Shown here piece by piece: positions 8,659 to 16,331 of a DNA stretch of 39,397 nt. Source of the stretch: an uncultured Clostridia bacterium (GTDB taxonomy: Bacteria; Bacillota; Clostridia; Christensenellales; UBA1242); assembly GCA_946491735.1 (NCBI GenBank), contig CAMLYK010000004.1, forward strand, positions 1-39,397, written 5' to 3'. The position numbers were made by a program, and so were the translations under genes. Positions within the stretch are counted from its first letter, which is position 1. Each line of letters opens with the position of its first letter. The notes below the pieces were generated by a model. That model saw nothing but the letters and a program-made list of their open reading frames with translations. It had not been told where the DNA came from and did not search any database.

Positions 8659-9728
8659 GAAATAAATTATGGTCCACTGTAGTGGACTATTTTTTAATAT
8701 TGAGCGCAATAATCGGTGTCGGATTTGCTTCCGGAAAAGAGATCTGCGTTTTCTTTTTTGACTACGAAGCAGGATCATTAATTGGTTTGATGGCGTTTGG
8801 CTTGCTCTACATATATTTATTTTTTATAATAGAGTATGTAAGGAAAAAATGTGAACTGAATAGTTATAGCGAATTTAATATGGCTATTTTTGGCAAACTT
8901 TGCAAATTGTCAGAGATTGTGATGCTCATAAATTTTGCAATAACTAGCGCTGGAATGCTCGCTGGGGCAGATTATCTGTTTCAAACATTTTTAGGGATAG
9001 GATACAAGATTCCATCCATAATATTGTCGGTTTTGACATTCTTACTTTTAATTGGAGGCATAAACAAAATAAAATTTGTAGCTAACTTGATAATACCCAT
9101 TATGATTGCCGTGATTGTGATCAATTCGATCGGGAATATAAATCCTGAAAATGTCAACATGAACATCAGTATGAAAAATGCATCAATGGCAATTTATTAT
9201 GGGCTTTTGTTTGGAGTAAACAATTTTGTAGCAGCATTGCCTGTACTATTTGAAACAAAATTGAAAACAAAGGGCAAAATGGCAGTAATTTTGAGTATTT
9301 GTCTGATAATATTGTTGAATATTTTAGTGTTCGCTAGCAATAATTTTGTTACTGACATGCCCATGTTTGAATTGAGCAAAAATGTGTCAGTTTGGTTTTA
9401 CTATATTTACTTTGCGACTCTTTTAATGGGATTGTTTTCCACTCTTATGATATGCAGTCATAATATGAAAAAAATAATATCAAAAGATAAAAAAACTTTC
9501 TTTATCCCATTAATAATAGTTTTATTCAATCTGTTGTTATCAAATGTGGGTTATGGCTTTATTGTCAAATATCTATATGTAGTTTCAGGAATATTTAGCG
9601 GTATTTATGTTGTATGTTTGATAATTTTGATCACCATAAAGTTGATTAAATTAAAAATAAAAAAAGAAAACACAAACGAAATTAAAAATAATCAAGAACA
9701 GAGTGATATAAATAATAAAAACAATTGA
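8649..9728 (+). CDS. YkvI-like membrane transporter
   Basis: A 359-residue integral membrane protein with about ten hydrophobic segments. The N-terminal signature GVGFASGKEI matches the GAGFASGQEI motif of the YkvI family, which has the LeuT/APC-type fold; its substrate is generally unknown. The C-terminal 30 residues are hydrophilic (Lys, Glu, Asn rich) and likely cytosolic. The start gives 26 residues before the signature, the usual distance in the family, although no ribosome site is visible and the ATG sits in a perfect hairpin. It follows the zinc-ribbon gene after 31 bases, so it may be read through from the rpoD operon. It converges with the lytic transglycosylase gene; no strong terminator is seen between them. 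Confidence 0.85.
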   Translation: MRSGNKLWSTVVDYFLILSAIIGVGFASGKEICVFFFDYEAGSLIGLMAFGLLYIYLFFIIEYVRKKCELNSYSEFNMAIFGKLCKLSEIVMLINFAITSAGMLAGADYLFQTFLGIGYKIPSIILSVLTFLLLIGGINKIKFVANLIIPIMIAVIVINSIGNINPENVNMNISMKNASMAIYYGLLFGVNNFVAALPVLFETKLKTKGKMAVILSICLIILLNILVFASNNFVTDMPMFELSKNVSVWFYYIYFATLLMGLFSTLMICSHNMKKIISKDKKTFFIPLIIVLFNLLLSNVGYGFIVKYLYVVSGIFSGIYVVCLIILITIKLIKLKIKKENTNEIKNNQEQSDINNKNN

Positions 9729-9747
9729 AATAAAATATTTTAATGCT

Positions 9748-10293
9748 TCATTTATATATTTTTTCATAAAATTTCATATTATTTTTAATTTTTTCAATAT
9801 ATTTATCAGTTTCACTATATGGAATGTAAAAAAGAGTTTTCCCATCTTTAGAAAAATTTTCATCTCGTAACCAAACTCTTACACGGGTTTCGCCCGCATT
9901 ATATGCAGACAAAGCAGTATAAATATCTTCAAATTTATCAATCAAATATTTCAAATATCTGCAACCATATTCAATGTTTGTTTCTGCAGACAAAAGGTCA
10001 TTTTGATCTAGAGAATTATTTAGATTATAAAATTCGTTCATATACTGTGCAGTAGAAAGTTTGATTTGCATCAATCCGAGTGCATCTTTATTGGAAATTG
10101 CATTTTCTTTATATGAACTTTCCACATTTATCAAACTTGCCACAACATATGATGGTATTGAAAATTTATTTGCGTTTGAGATAATTATATTTTCGTATTT
10201 GATAGGATGTGTAATTGCTTGAAATGTTTTATAGGCAGATAATCCCAATGTGAATACAAAACACACAACTAATAGTATAGCCAGTTTCTTCAT
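9748..10293 (-). CDS. membrane-anchored lytic transglycosylase (SLT domain)
   Basis: A 181-residue protein with an N-terminal hydrophobic segment (residues 4-20, probable signal anchor) and then an SLT/lysozyme-like domain: INVESSYKENAISNKDALGLMQIK with catalytic Glu58, the ALGLMQ motif and the later SAYNAGETRV. It cleaves peptidoglycan glycan strands to 1,6-anhydro ends outside the membrane. The gene follows dinB on the minus strand after 17 bases. There is no Shine-Dalgarno; instead TATAAT (plus-strand 10300-10305 complement) ends 6 bases before the ATG, so a leaderless transcript starting inside this gap is possible, though a good -35 is missing. It could also simply be read from the dinB promoter. 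Confidence 0.92.
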   Translation of the reverse strand: MKKLAILLVVCFVFTLGLSAYKTFQAITHPIKYENIIISNANKFSIPSYVVASLINVESSYKENAISNKDALGLMQIKLSTAQYMNEFYNLNNSLDQNDLLSAETNIEYGCRYLKYLIDKFEDIYTALSAYNAGETRVRVWLRDENFSKDGKTLFYIPYSETDKYIEKIKNNMKFYEKIYK

Positions 10294-10310
10294 ATCTATA
10301 TTATACGCAA

Positions 10311-11489
10311 TTAAAATTCTTTATAATCTTTTGCAAACGAAATAATATTATCGCCATACTTTTCTTTTAAATAATCGATAGTAGAGCATAGGTTTTCATT
10401 TTTCGTGTTTGTAAAAAGGCTGAGTTGTAATTCGTCCGTTTTGTTTATTAAGTTGGTTGTACAAATTCTGAGAGCTCGAACTGGAGCAAATTTATCACCC
10501 GCGAGATGAGAAAAAATTTCATATGAAAAATTGAAAATATCTTGTTCATTGCTAAAATAGTGATCCATTGTATTTTGTGCAGATAGATAAGTGAAATCAG
10601 CAAATTTGATAGTTAAATGGATTGTTTTTGCTGAAAATTTGTGTGCGCGCAATCTTCTTGAGACTTTTGCGGATAAATCGTGCAAGAAATCTTTTATTTC
10701 TTCTATATTAGTCATATCTTTTGCAGCTGTGGCGCCATTTCCAACACTCTTAGTATCTTCATCTTTTGGAGTTATGAGTTTGTCGTCATCTATGCCACTA
10801 ACGGCATTGTGTAAATACAGCCCAACTATACCAAAATGGTAACGTAATAGTTTAGGATCTAATAAATATAAATCATAGAGCGTGTTGACATTCATCATTC
10901 GCAATTTTTTTGCCGTATGTTTGCCTATCATAATCATGTCGTCTATTTTTAATTTTTTTATAATCTCTATATAATTATTTTCATCAATTACGGTTAAGCC
11001 TCGTGGTTTTTTCATGTCGCTACCAAGTTTAGCAAGAGTTTTTCCCCAGGATATACCGATAGAAACAGACAGACCTAATTCATCATAGATTTGATCTTGA
11101 ATTTTTTTTGCCAATTCTTTGGGATTGCAATTAAAAAATTTTAGGCTATCCGTGACATCTAGCCAACATTCGTCAATCCCAAATGGTTCAATTAGATCTG
11201 TATATTGATAGTAAATTTTATGTGCTTTTTCGCTAAACTCTTGATATTTATCAAAGTGTGGGGCAACGGTGATTAAAGTGGGACATTTTTGTTTTGCTTC
11301 CCAGATGGCTTCGCCAGTTTTTACTCCATAGACTTTCGCTAAATAATTTTTGGCAAGGATTATTCCTGTGCGTTTATTTGGATCGCCTGCTACCGCTACT
11401 GCATAGTTTTTTAAACTGGGATTTAATAGACATTCCACTGAAGCATAAAAATTGTTCATATCAATATGAAATATTACGCGCTTTAACAT
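10311..11489 (-). CDS. dinB: DNA polymerase IV (Y family)
   Basis: An error-prone translesion polymerase. The 392 residues carry the Y-family palm motifs: FHIDMNNFYASVE with metal ligand Asp10, KVYGVKTGEAIWEA (fingers), FGIDECWLDVT with Asp106-Glu107, and VSIGISWGKTLAKLGSDMKKPRG, followed by the thumb HhH and little-finger domains. No clear beta-clamp-binding tail of the QLxLF type ends the protein, but LQLSLF occurs at residues about 362-367 and probably serves this role. GGAG precedes the ATG. The promoter carries a LexA box in its spacer, so the gene is very likely SOS-induced. It precedes the transglycosylase gene. Confidence 0.97.
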   Translation of the reverse strand: MLKRVIFHIDMNNFYASVECLLNPSLKNYAVAVAGDPNKRTGIILAKNYLAKVYGVKTGEAIWEAKQKCPTLITVAPHFDKYQEFSEKAHKIYYQYTDLIEPFGIDECWLDVTDSLKFFNCNPKELAKKIQDQIYDELGLSVSIGISWGKTLAKLGSDMKKPRGLTVIDENNYIEIIKKLKIDDMIMIGKHTAKKLRMMNVNTLYDLYLLDPKLLRYHFGIVGLYLHNAVSGIDDDKLITPKDEDTKSVGNGATAAKDMTNIEEIKDFLHDLSAKVSRRLRAHKFSAKTIHLTIKFADFTYLSAQNTMDHYFSNEQDIFNFSYEIFSHLAGDKFAPVRALRICTTNLINKTDELQLSLFTNTKNENLCSTIDYLKEKYGDNIISFAKDYKEF

Positions 11490-11506
11490 ATTTCATCTCC
11501 AATTAT

Positions 11507-11535
11507 ATTATAGAACATATGTTCGATAAAATCAA
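11507..11535 (-). promoter_or_regulatory. dinB promoter with LexA (SOS) box in the spacer
   Basis: Read on the minus strand: -35 TTGATT (11530-11535), exactly 17 bases, -10 TATAAT (11507-11512). The spacer contains CGAACATATGTTCT (11512-11525), matching 13 of 14 positions of the Bacillus-type LexA operator CGAACnnnnGTTCG. A repressor bound there would block polymerase, so dinB and probably the downstream transglycosylase gene should be damage-inducible. lexA itself is not in the window. Confidence 0.9.
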
Positions 11536-11605
11536 GTAATTTTAAAAATAAATATAAAATTTTTATATAGCGATAGTTGATTGATTGAATTCATATATAT
11601 AAAAT

Positions 11606-11634
11606 TTGACGATTTCTATATTGTTTGTTATAAT
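11606..11634 (+). promoter_or_regulatory. engB promoter
   Basis: -35 TTGACG (11606-11611), 17-base spacer, -10 TATAAT (11629-11634), giving a leader of about 30 bases before the engB ATG. Confidence 0.85.
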
Positions 11635-11672
11635 AAAAACAATAATATTTAAGCTTCATAAAAAAGGAAAAT

Positions 11673-12254
11673 ATGAGATTTATTAATGCAAAATTCATTA
11701 AAAGTGCAGAAAAGAAGTCAGACTTTATAATAGATTCTCTTCCTCAAATAGCAATAGTAGGAAGAAGTAATGTAGGGAAAAGCAGTCTGATTAATTTGCT
11801 CACAAATAATAAAAAAATGGCTAAAACCAGTTCGACTCCGGGACGGACTAGATTAGTCAATTATTTTAATATAGATAATAAGATATATTTGGTAGATTTG
11901 CCCGGCTATGGCTTTGCAAAAGCAAGTAAAAATATAACAACAGCATGGGACAAGGTCATGAACGAATATTTTGTTGATAATGAGCAATTAAAATTGGTGA
12001 TGCTTTTATTAGATTGCAGGCACGAACCAACAAATCTTGACCAGCAGATGTTAGATTATCTTGCAGAAAACGAGATTCCAGCCGTTTTGGTGCTCACTAA
12101 AATAGATAAATTGAGCAAATCTGAATTGAACAAAAATATTGATAAAATTTCAAAAATCTTGAGATATAACAAAACTATGATAATTCCAACCAGTGCAGAA
12201 AAAAAGATTGGAGTAGAAAGAATTGAACAACTTCTTGATGAATATATCAAATAG
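11673..12254 (+). CDS. engB: ribosome biogenesis GTPase EngB/YsxC
   Basis: A 193-residue single-domain Era/Obg-type GTPase required for 50S subunit assembly. All five G motifs are visible: G1 GRSNVGKSS (residues 30-38), G2 in TSSTPGRTRLVNYF, G3 DLPGYGFAKAS, G4 LTKIDKLSK and G5 TSAEKKIGV. The PGYGFA variant after G3 is characteristic of YihA/YsxC proteins. AAGGAAA lies just before the ATG, with its own consensus promoter upstream and a terminator 26 bases after the stop, so it appears monocistronic. It is divergent from dinB. Confidence 0.97.
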   Translation: MRFINAKFIKSAEKKSDFIIDSLPQIAIVGRSNVGKSSLINLLTNNKKMAKTSSTPGRTRLVNYFNIDNKIYLVDLPGYGFAKASKNITTAWDKVMNEYFVDNEQLKLVMLLLDCRHEPTNLDQQMLDYLAENEIPAVLVLTKIDKLSKSELNKNIDKISKILRYNKTMIIPTSAEKKIGVERIEQLLDEYIK

Positions 12255-12280
12255 CAATCAATATAAATTGAATATAAAAT

Positions 12281-12311
12281 AAAAACACATTAAATTTTAA
12301 TGTGTTTTTTT
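12281..12311 (+). terminator. terminator after engB
   Basis: AAAAACACATTAAA (12281-12294) pairs with 12296-12309 and is followed by T. The A-rich 5' arm makes it able to serve the convergent minus-strand gene too. Confidence 0.85.
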
Positions 12312-12331
12312 GTTTAACATGTTCAGTTATA

Positions 12332-12997
12332 TTATCTTGCATTTGTTGATTGAGGGGATACAGCAGTTGGGTAAAGTGGCAAGTCGAATACACCTGGGCA
12401 AACATCATTACCTGTAAATGGTGTGCAAGGTGGAATTGGGCAATATCCATAACTTGGTACAAGTACGTCAACAACTGCGACAACTTTTAAGATTGTAGTT
12501 ACACAACCAGAGATTGTAAACCCACCTGTAGTAGTGTTGTAAACGCCACTGGCTATAACAGCACTGCCAAATGCCACAACATCAATTGGAGTAAGGGCAG
12601 GCTGAGGAACATATAGTATGACGTCTTGAGTCATAGTGATAGTACCTTCTGCTGTGCCTGGTACATTGTTTTGATCTGTATATGTAACTGTTACAGGTAT
12701 ATTGATATTAGCTTGAACACGTGCAAAGTTTGGTCTATCATCAAATCTAGTAATTGTCAAATTGCTGACCGTTGCAGTACTTCCTACTGAGTTTCCACTG
12801 ACAAAAGTTAAAGGAGTGGTAGGACCAGCAGGGTTAAAGTTAGTCAATGTTAGAGAATAGTCTTCAAGCTGTACTTGCGACATACAAGCATCAAAAACTT
12901 TAGTAGCTTGGATACAAATACGTTCACAAAGTCCATTCATAACATTGTTCGTTTGACCAGGGAATATTCCGGGTCTAGAATCTGTATAAAAAGACAT
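12332..12997 (-). CDS. Cys-containing structural-type protein, possible spore coat/surface component
   Basis: I do not recognise a named family. The 221-residue protein has no signal peptide or membrane segment. It opens with SRPGIFPGQTNN, then NGLCERICIQATKVFDACMSQ with three cysteines. The middle is beta-rich and Thr/Val/Asn-rich, and the C-terminal part is rich in Cys and Pro (YGYCPIPPCTPF, NDVCPG). This composition is like spore coat or exosporium proteins of clostridia. CCTCCT (13004-13009) gives a perfect AGGAGG six bases before the ATG, so strong translation is likely. No sigma-A promoter is clear upstream, which would fit a sporulation sigma, but I could not match a sigma-E or sigma-K pattern. 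It converges with engB on a shared terminator. Confidence 0.85.
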   Translation of the reverse strand: MSFYTDSRPGIFPGQTNNVMNGLCERICIQATKVFDACMSQVQLEDYSLTLTNFNPAGPTTPLTFVSGNSVGSTATVSNLTITRFDDRPNFARVQANINIPVTVTYTDQNNVPGTAEGTITMTQDVILYVPQPALTPIDVVAFGSAVIASGVYNTTTGGFTISGCVTTILKVVAVVDVLVPSYGYCPIPPCTPFTGNDVCPGVFDLPLYPTAVSPQSTNAR

Positions 12998-13264
12998 TTT
13001 TAACCTCCTATAATACTAATACATACTATTCTTTTTGAAATTAAATTGTGAATAGGTAATTTTTAATAAAAATCAAAAATTAAAAATAACGTAATTTATA
13101 TTAAAAAAAGAAAAATAGATATTATAATTTATGATCTATTGTTATAAATTGTTAGTAATGGTCGCTTTAAAAATTTATTTCATTTCAATTAAGCATGAAA
13201 ATATTTGTTAATAACTTATTTTTATTAAAAATTTATATTTATGACAGCAGATATTTTGTAGAAT
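12998..13264. other. AT-rich divergent intergenic region
   Basis: About 270 bases of very A/T-rich DNA between the Cys-containing gene (minus) and the next plus-strand unit. Apart from the AGGAGG site for the minus gene I see no repeat, hairpin or reading frame of note. Confidence 0.6.
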
Positions 13265-13293
13265 TTGACAAATCATAATTTATTTGTTATTCT
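13265..13293 (+). promoter_or_regulatory. strong promoter immediately before the acyltransferase-like gene
   Basis: -35 TTGACA (13265-13270), 17-base spacer ending in TGT, -10 TATTCT (13288-13293). Transcription should start near 13300, only about 5 bases before the ATG at 13305. Confidence 0.75.
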
Positions 13294-13304
13294 ACTATCG
13301 TTAT

Positions 13305-13889
13305 ATGAAATTATATATATTTATTATTTTAATAGGATGTATATTTACTACAATTTTGGCAGTCACTGTTGGAGTCAGAGTATTTTCTCTATCAGACGGC
13401 GTGATATTGTTTTCGATTCTTTTCTCACTTTTGTTCTTATTATTCGTAGATATAATAGTTGCTGTCATAGTTAGGATTCTACCAAAAAAGTGGGTCAATC
13501 CGTTCAATAAAATATACACTGTTCATAAATGGGAAAGTAAATTATATGTCAAGTTAGGTGTCAGGAAATGGAAAGATTTGATTCCCGAATCTGGCAAAAC
13601 ACTGACAGGATTTGACAAACGTCAAGTTGAAAATGTTAAAGATAACACGTATTTATTTAAATTCATGGAAGAAACTGTGTACGCAGAAGTCATGCATTTG
13701 ATAAGTGCAATTTTAAGTTTTTTTGTGGTGTTTATCAATTTGAAATTATGGCTGATCGTTGGCTTACCTTTAGCAATTGTAAATTTCATTTTGCAAATTC
13801 TTCCTGTCATGGTACAAAGATATAATAGACCAAAACTTATGATTGCATATAAACGTAATGAAAAATATAATCAAACGTCTGCAAATTAA
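13305..13889 (+). CDS. membrane protein resembling CrtO-type glycosyl-diaponeurosporenoate acyltransferases
   Basis: From the ATG at 13305 the protein has 194 residues: two N-terminal hydrophobic segments, a central polar part WESKLYVKLGVRKWKDLIPESGKTLTGFDK, then EETVYAEVMHL, two more hydrophobic segments and a C-terminal NRPKLMIAY. The pattern 'KWKD-P-x-G, then ExxxAExxH, then RP' is that of the small integral-membrane CrtO-like acyltransferase family. No carotenoid genes are nearby, so the substrate is unknown and another lipid or envelope acyl acceptor is as likely. An upstream in-frame TTG (13284) overlaps the promoter and is not a plausible start. There is no ribosome site and the predicted leader is about 5 bases. 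Confidence 0.75.
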   Translation: MKLYIFIILIGCIFTTILAVTVGVRVFSLSDGVILFSILFSLLFLLFVDIIVAVIVRILPKKWVNPFNKIYTVHKWESKLYVKLGVRKWKDLIPESGKTLTGFDKRQVENVKDNTYLFKFMEETVYAEVMHLISAILSFFVVFINLKLWLIVGLPLAIVNFILQILPVMVQRYNRPKLMIAYKRNEKYNQTSAN

Positions 13890-13892
13890 TAA

Positions 13893-13921
13893 TTGACGTT
13901 TTGAATTTGATATGCTAAAAT
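13893..13921 (+). promoter_or_regulatory. promoter placing +1 on the metallophosphoesterase start codon
   Basis: -35 TTGACG (13893-13898), 17 bases, extended -10 TGC-TAAAAT (13913-13921). Six bases separate the -10 from the ATG at 13928, so +1 should be at or next to the A of the start codon. No Shine-Dalgarno exists. Confidence 0.85.
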
Positions 13922-13927
13922 CAATTT

Positions 13928-14623
13928 ATGAATATTTATTCTATAAGTGATCTTCATCTAGATATTAACAATACCAAACCAATGGATATATTTGGTCCTG
14001 TTTGGCACAATTATTTAGACAAAATAATTGATAGTTGGAATTCACTTGTCAAAGATGATGACATTGTCGTTTTGGCAGGGGATTTTAGTTGGGCGATGAA
14101 ATTGGAAGAAGTCGAAAAAGATTTTGACTTCTTAAAAAATTTGAAGGGTACGAAAATATTGATCCGAGGCAATCATGATTATTGGTGGAGTAGTGTCAGT
14201 CGTGTCAGAGATAAATTGCCTCCAAATACGTACGCATTACAAAATGATGCGATAAAGATTGGCAAATTCATATTTTGCGGGAATCGCGGATGGCAAATTC
14301 CTGAAGGGAAATTTGATACTGAAGAAAACCGAAAATTATATTTAAGAGAGACAATTCGCTTGGAATTATCTATGAAAAGTGCGAAAAAACTACAAACTGA
14401 TAATGAAGAAATTGTTTTCATCACGCATTATCCACCTTTTAATAATAAAATCGAACCTTCTCCATATACAAAGATGTTGGAAGAGTATGGCGTTAGTTAT
14501 GTAATTTTTGGTCACCTTCATGGATATGTCAATCCTAAAATGCTGTATAACGAAATAAATGGCATCAAATACTTTCTTACTAGTTGTGATGCAGTAAAAA
14601 ATCAACTGATAAAAATTGTTTAG
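13928..14623 (+). CDS. calcineurin-like metallophosphoesterase
   Basis: A 231-residue cytosolic phosphoesterase with all metal-ligand motifs in order: SISDLHLD (Asp8, His10), VVLAGDFSW, LIRGNHDYWW, VFITHYPPF and VIFGHLHGY. Family members hydrolyse phosphodiesters or phosphomonoesters; the substrate cannot be told from sequence. The promoter geometry predicts a leaderless mRNA. The stop lies 7 bases before the rsmH start, so it probably is the first gene of the rsmH/ftsL-like transcript and, with rsmH, begins the dcw region. MraZ, which usually precedes rsmH in Firmicutes, is not present here. Confidence 0.92.
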   Translation: MNIYSISDLHLDINNTKPMDIFGPVWHNYLDKIIDSWNSLVKDDDIVVLAGDFSWAMKLEEVEKDFDFLKNLKGTKILIRGNHDYWWSSVSRVRDKLPPNTYALQNDAIKIGKFIFCGNRGWQIPEGKFDTEENRKLYLRETIRLELSMKSAKKLQTDNEEIVFITHYPPFNNKIEPSPYTKMLEEYGVSYVIFGHLHGYVNPKMLYNEINGIKYFLTSCDAVKNQLIKIV

Positions 14624-14630
14624 GAGGAAA

Positions 14631-15560
14631 ATGGAATTTAATCACGTATCCGTTCTGAAAGATGAAAGTATCATCGGGTTAAACATAATACCGAATGGTG
14701 TTTATGTTGATTGCACATTGGGTGGTGGCGGTCATTCATTGGAGATAGCAAAAAGGTTAGAGAACGGAAAACTCATTTGTATTGACAAAGATGATGATGC
14801 TTTAAAATATGCTAAAGAAAAGTTAGGCGAATATTCAAAAAATATCATTTTTGTGAAAGGCAATTTTGTTGATATTGACAAAATTTTAGATGAATTAAAT
14901 ATAGACAAGGTCAATGGAATTTTGGTAGATCTTGGGGTAAGTAGTTATCAATTGGACACAAAAGCTCGCGGATTTAGTTTTAAACAAGATGCCAGATTGG
15001 ATATGAGAATGGATCAATCTCAAAAACTGGACGCCGAATATGTAATGAATAATTATTCTGAAAATGAGCTTAGTAGAATTTTGTATACTTATGGTGAAGA
15101 AAAAAATGCAAGACAGATAGCTCGAAAAATTGTTAAAATCAGAGAGAAAAAACCAATTGTTTCAACGTTTGAATTGCGTGATATCATTATATCAAGTTAT
15201 CCGCCAAAATTTCAAAACAAAGCAAGTTTGTGCAACAAAGCATTTCAAGCAATAAGAATCGAGGTCAATAACGAATTAAAGGATTTGGAAATTGCAATTG
15301 AAAAAATGTTGTCAAGATTAGAAAAATGTGGTAGAATATGTATAATAACTTTTCATCCACTGGAAGATAGAATAGTTAAATCTGCATTTAAATTGCATTC
15401 AACTGATTGTATTTGTCCTCCAAGGATACCAAAATGTATTTGTAATCATAAAGCGGATATTAGACTGATTACAAGACATCCAGTGGTCCCAAGCGAAAAT
15501 GAGATGGCTAATAATTCTCGCTCAGCAAGTGCAAAGTTGAGGATTGCAGAAAAATTGTAG
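14631..15560 (+). CDS. rsmH: 16S rRNA m4C1402 methyltransferase RsmH (MraW)
   Basis: It N4-methylates C1402 in the decoding centre of 16S rRNA using S-adenosylmethionine. The 309 residues from ATG 14631 contain HVSVLKDESI, the SAM loop DCTLGGGGHS, VDLGVSSYQLD, GFSFKQDARLDMRMD, CNKAFQAIRIEVN and TFHPLEDRIVK, all RsmH hallmarks. AGGAGG (14622-14627) is three bases from the ATG; an upstream in-frame TTG at 14616 would bury that site and is rejected. First classical dcw gene, followed after 7 bases by the FtsL-position gene. Confidence 0.97.
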   Translation: MEFNHVSVLKDESIIGLNIIPNGVYVDCTLGGGGHSLEIAKRLENGKLICIDKDDDALKYAKEKLGEYSKNIIFVKGNFVDIDKILDELNIDKVNGILVDLGVSSYQLDTKARGFSFKQDARLDMRMDQSQKLDAEYVMNNYSENELSRILYTYGEEKNARQIARKIVKIREKKPIVSTFELRDIIISSYPPKFQNKASLCNKAFQAIRIEVNNELKDLEIAIEKMLSRLEKCGRICIITFHPLEDRIVKSAFKLHSTDCICPPRIPKCICNHKADIRLITRHPVVPSENEMANNSRSASAKLRIAEKL

Positions 15561-15567
15561 GTGAAAT

Positions 15568-16098
15568 ATGGAATTGGAAACAGAAAAAGAAACATCTGCA
15601 AATACTGTGTTGGAAAACGAGTCTGCAGTTAAAAATGAAACAAGACTCGGCGATACATTACGCCTTGAAGATCTATTAAAAAGTGAAAATGAAGTAAAAC
15701 CTTTGCCCGAACTAAAAGGGCTAAAAAAGGTTGAGAACAATGCTTTAGAAGAAGACAAGACATTCAAAAGCAAAGAAGATGAAAAAAAGTCCATAGTTCG
15801 AAAACGTGTCAAACTGGTGACTGGCATATACATAAGCATTGTCGCTTTGTTGCTATGTTTTGTGGGTATTAATATTGCTACTCTCACAATGATGAATAGA
15901 GATATTAATAATAATGCCAACACTATTCAAAGTCAGTCACAGCAAGTTGATTTTTATGAAAATAGGACAGATCCAATCACTGATCCAACAGATAGCATAA
16001 CAGTATCTTTAAATCCACCACGTGATTATGAAGATGATGCGCAAGAATTGACATTTTTTGACAAGATGACAAATTTATTTAGAAATATATTTGGTTAA
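15568..16098 (+). CDS. single-pass membrane protein in the FtsL position
   Basis: A 176-residue bitopic protein: about 85 charged cytosolic residues rich in Glu and Lys, one membrane segment (near residues 89-110, GIYISIVALLLCFVGINIAT), then about 65 extracellular residues ending with FFDKMTNLFRNIFG. Its place between rsmH and the class B PBP is that of FtsL, a division protein that binds DivIC/FtsB and FtsQ. The expected leucine-zipper coiled coil after the membrane segment is hardly evident (MMNRDINNNANTIQSQSQQ is short and polar), and the N-terminal tail is longer than usual. I therefore call it FtsL-like by position only. AGGTG precedes the ATG. Confidence 0.7.
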   Translation: MELETEKETSANTVLENESAVKNETRLGDTLRLEDLLKSENEVKPLPELKGLKKVENNALEEDKTFKSKEDEKKSIVRKRVKLVTGIYISIVALLLCFVGINIATLTMMNRDINNNANTIQSQSQQVDFYENRTDPITDPTDSITVSLNPPRDYEDDAQELTFFDKMTNLFRNIFG

Positions 16099-16130
16099 AA
16101 GGAAGAGAAATCTTCCTTTTTATTTTTTAT
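16097..16130 (+). terminator. terminator inside the dcw cluster
   Basis: AAAAGGAAGA (16097-16106) pairs perfectly with 16111-16120 around a GAAA loop, followed by TATTTTTTATT. It overlaps the stop codon of the FtsL-like gene and separates it from the PBP-mur genes. Confidence 0.9.
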
Positions 16131-16331
16131 TAAATAAAAAACAAAATAAATTAAATAATATAGTAAAAAAATTATAATTTTTAAATAAATTAATAAAAAA
16201 TATACAAAATTAGTAATTTTTTTCTAAATTTTATATTTTTTTACATAATAAATATTTAATTGATTGTATTAAAAATTATATTTATTTATTTTTTATGTCT
16301 AAATCAAAAATAAATAAAATATATATATTTA

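Noticed and set aside
16121-16331. A hidden small gene or origin-like repeat between the FtsL-like gene and the PBP
   Set aside because: Almost only A and T, no frame with a ribosome site, no repeated DnaA-box TTATNCACA.
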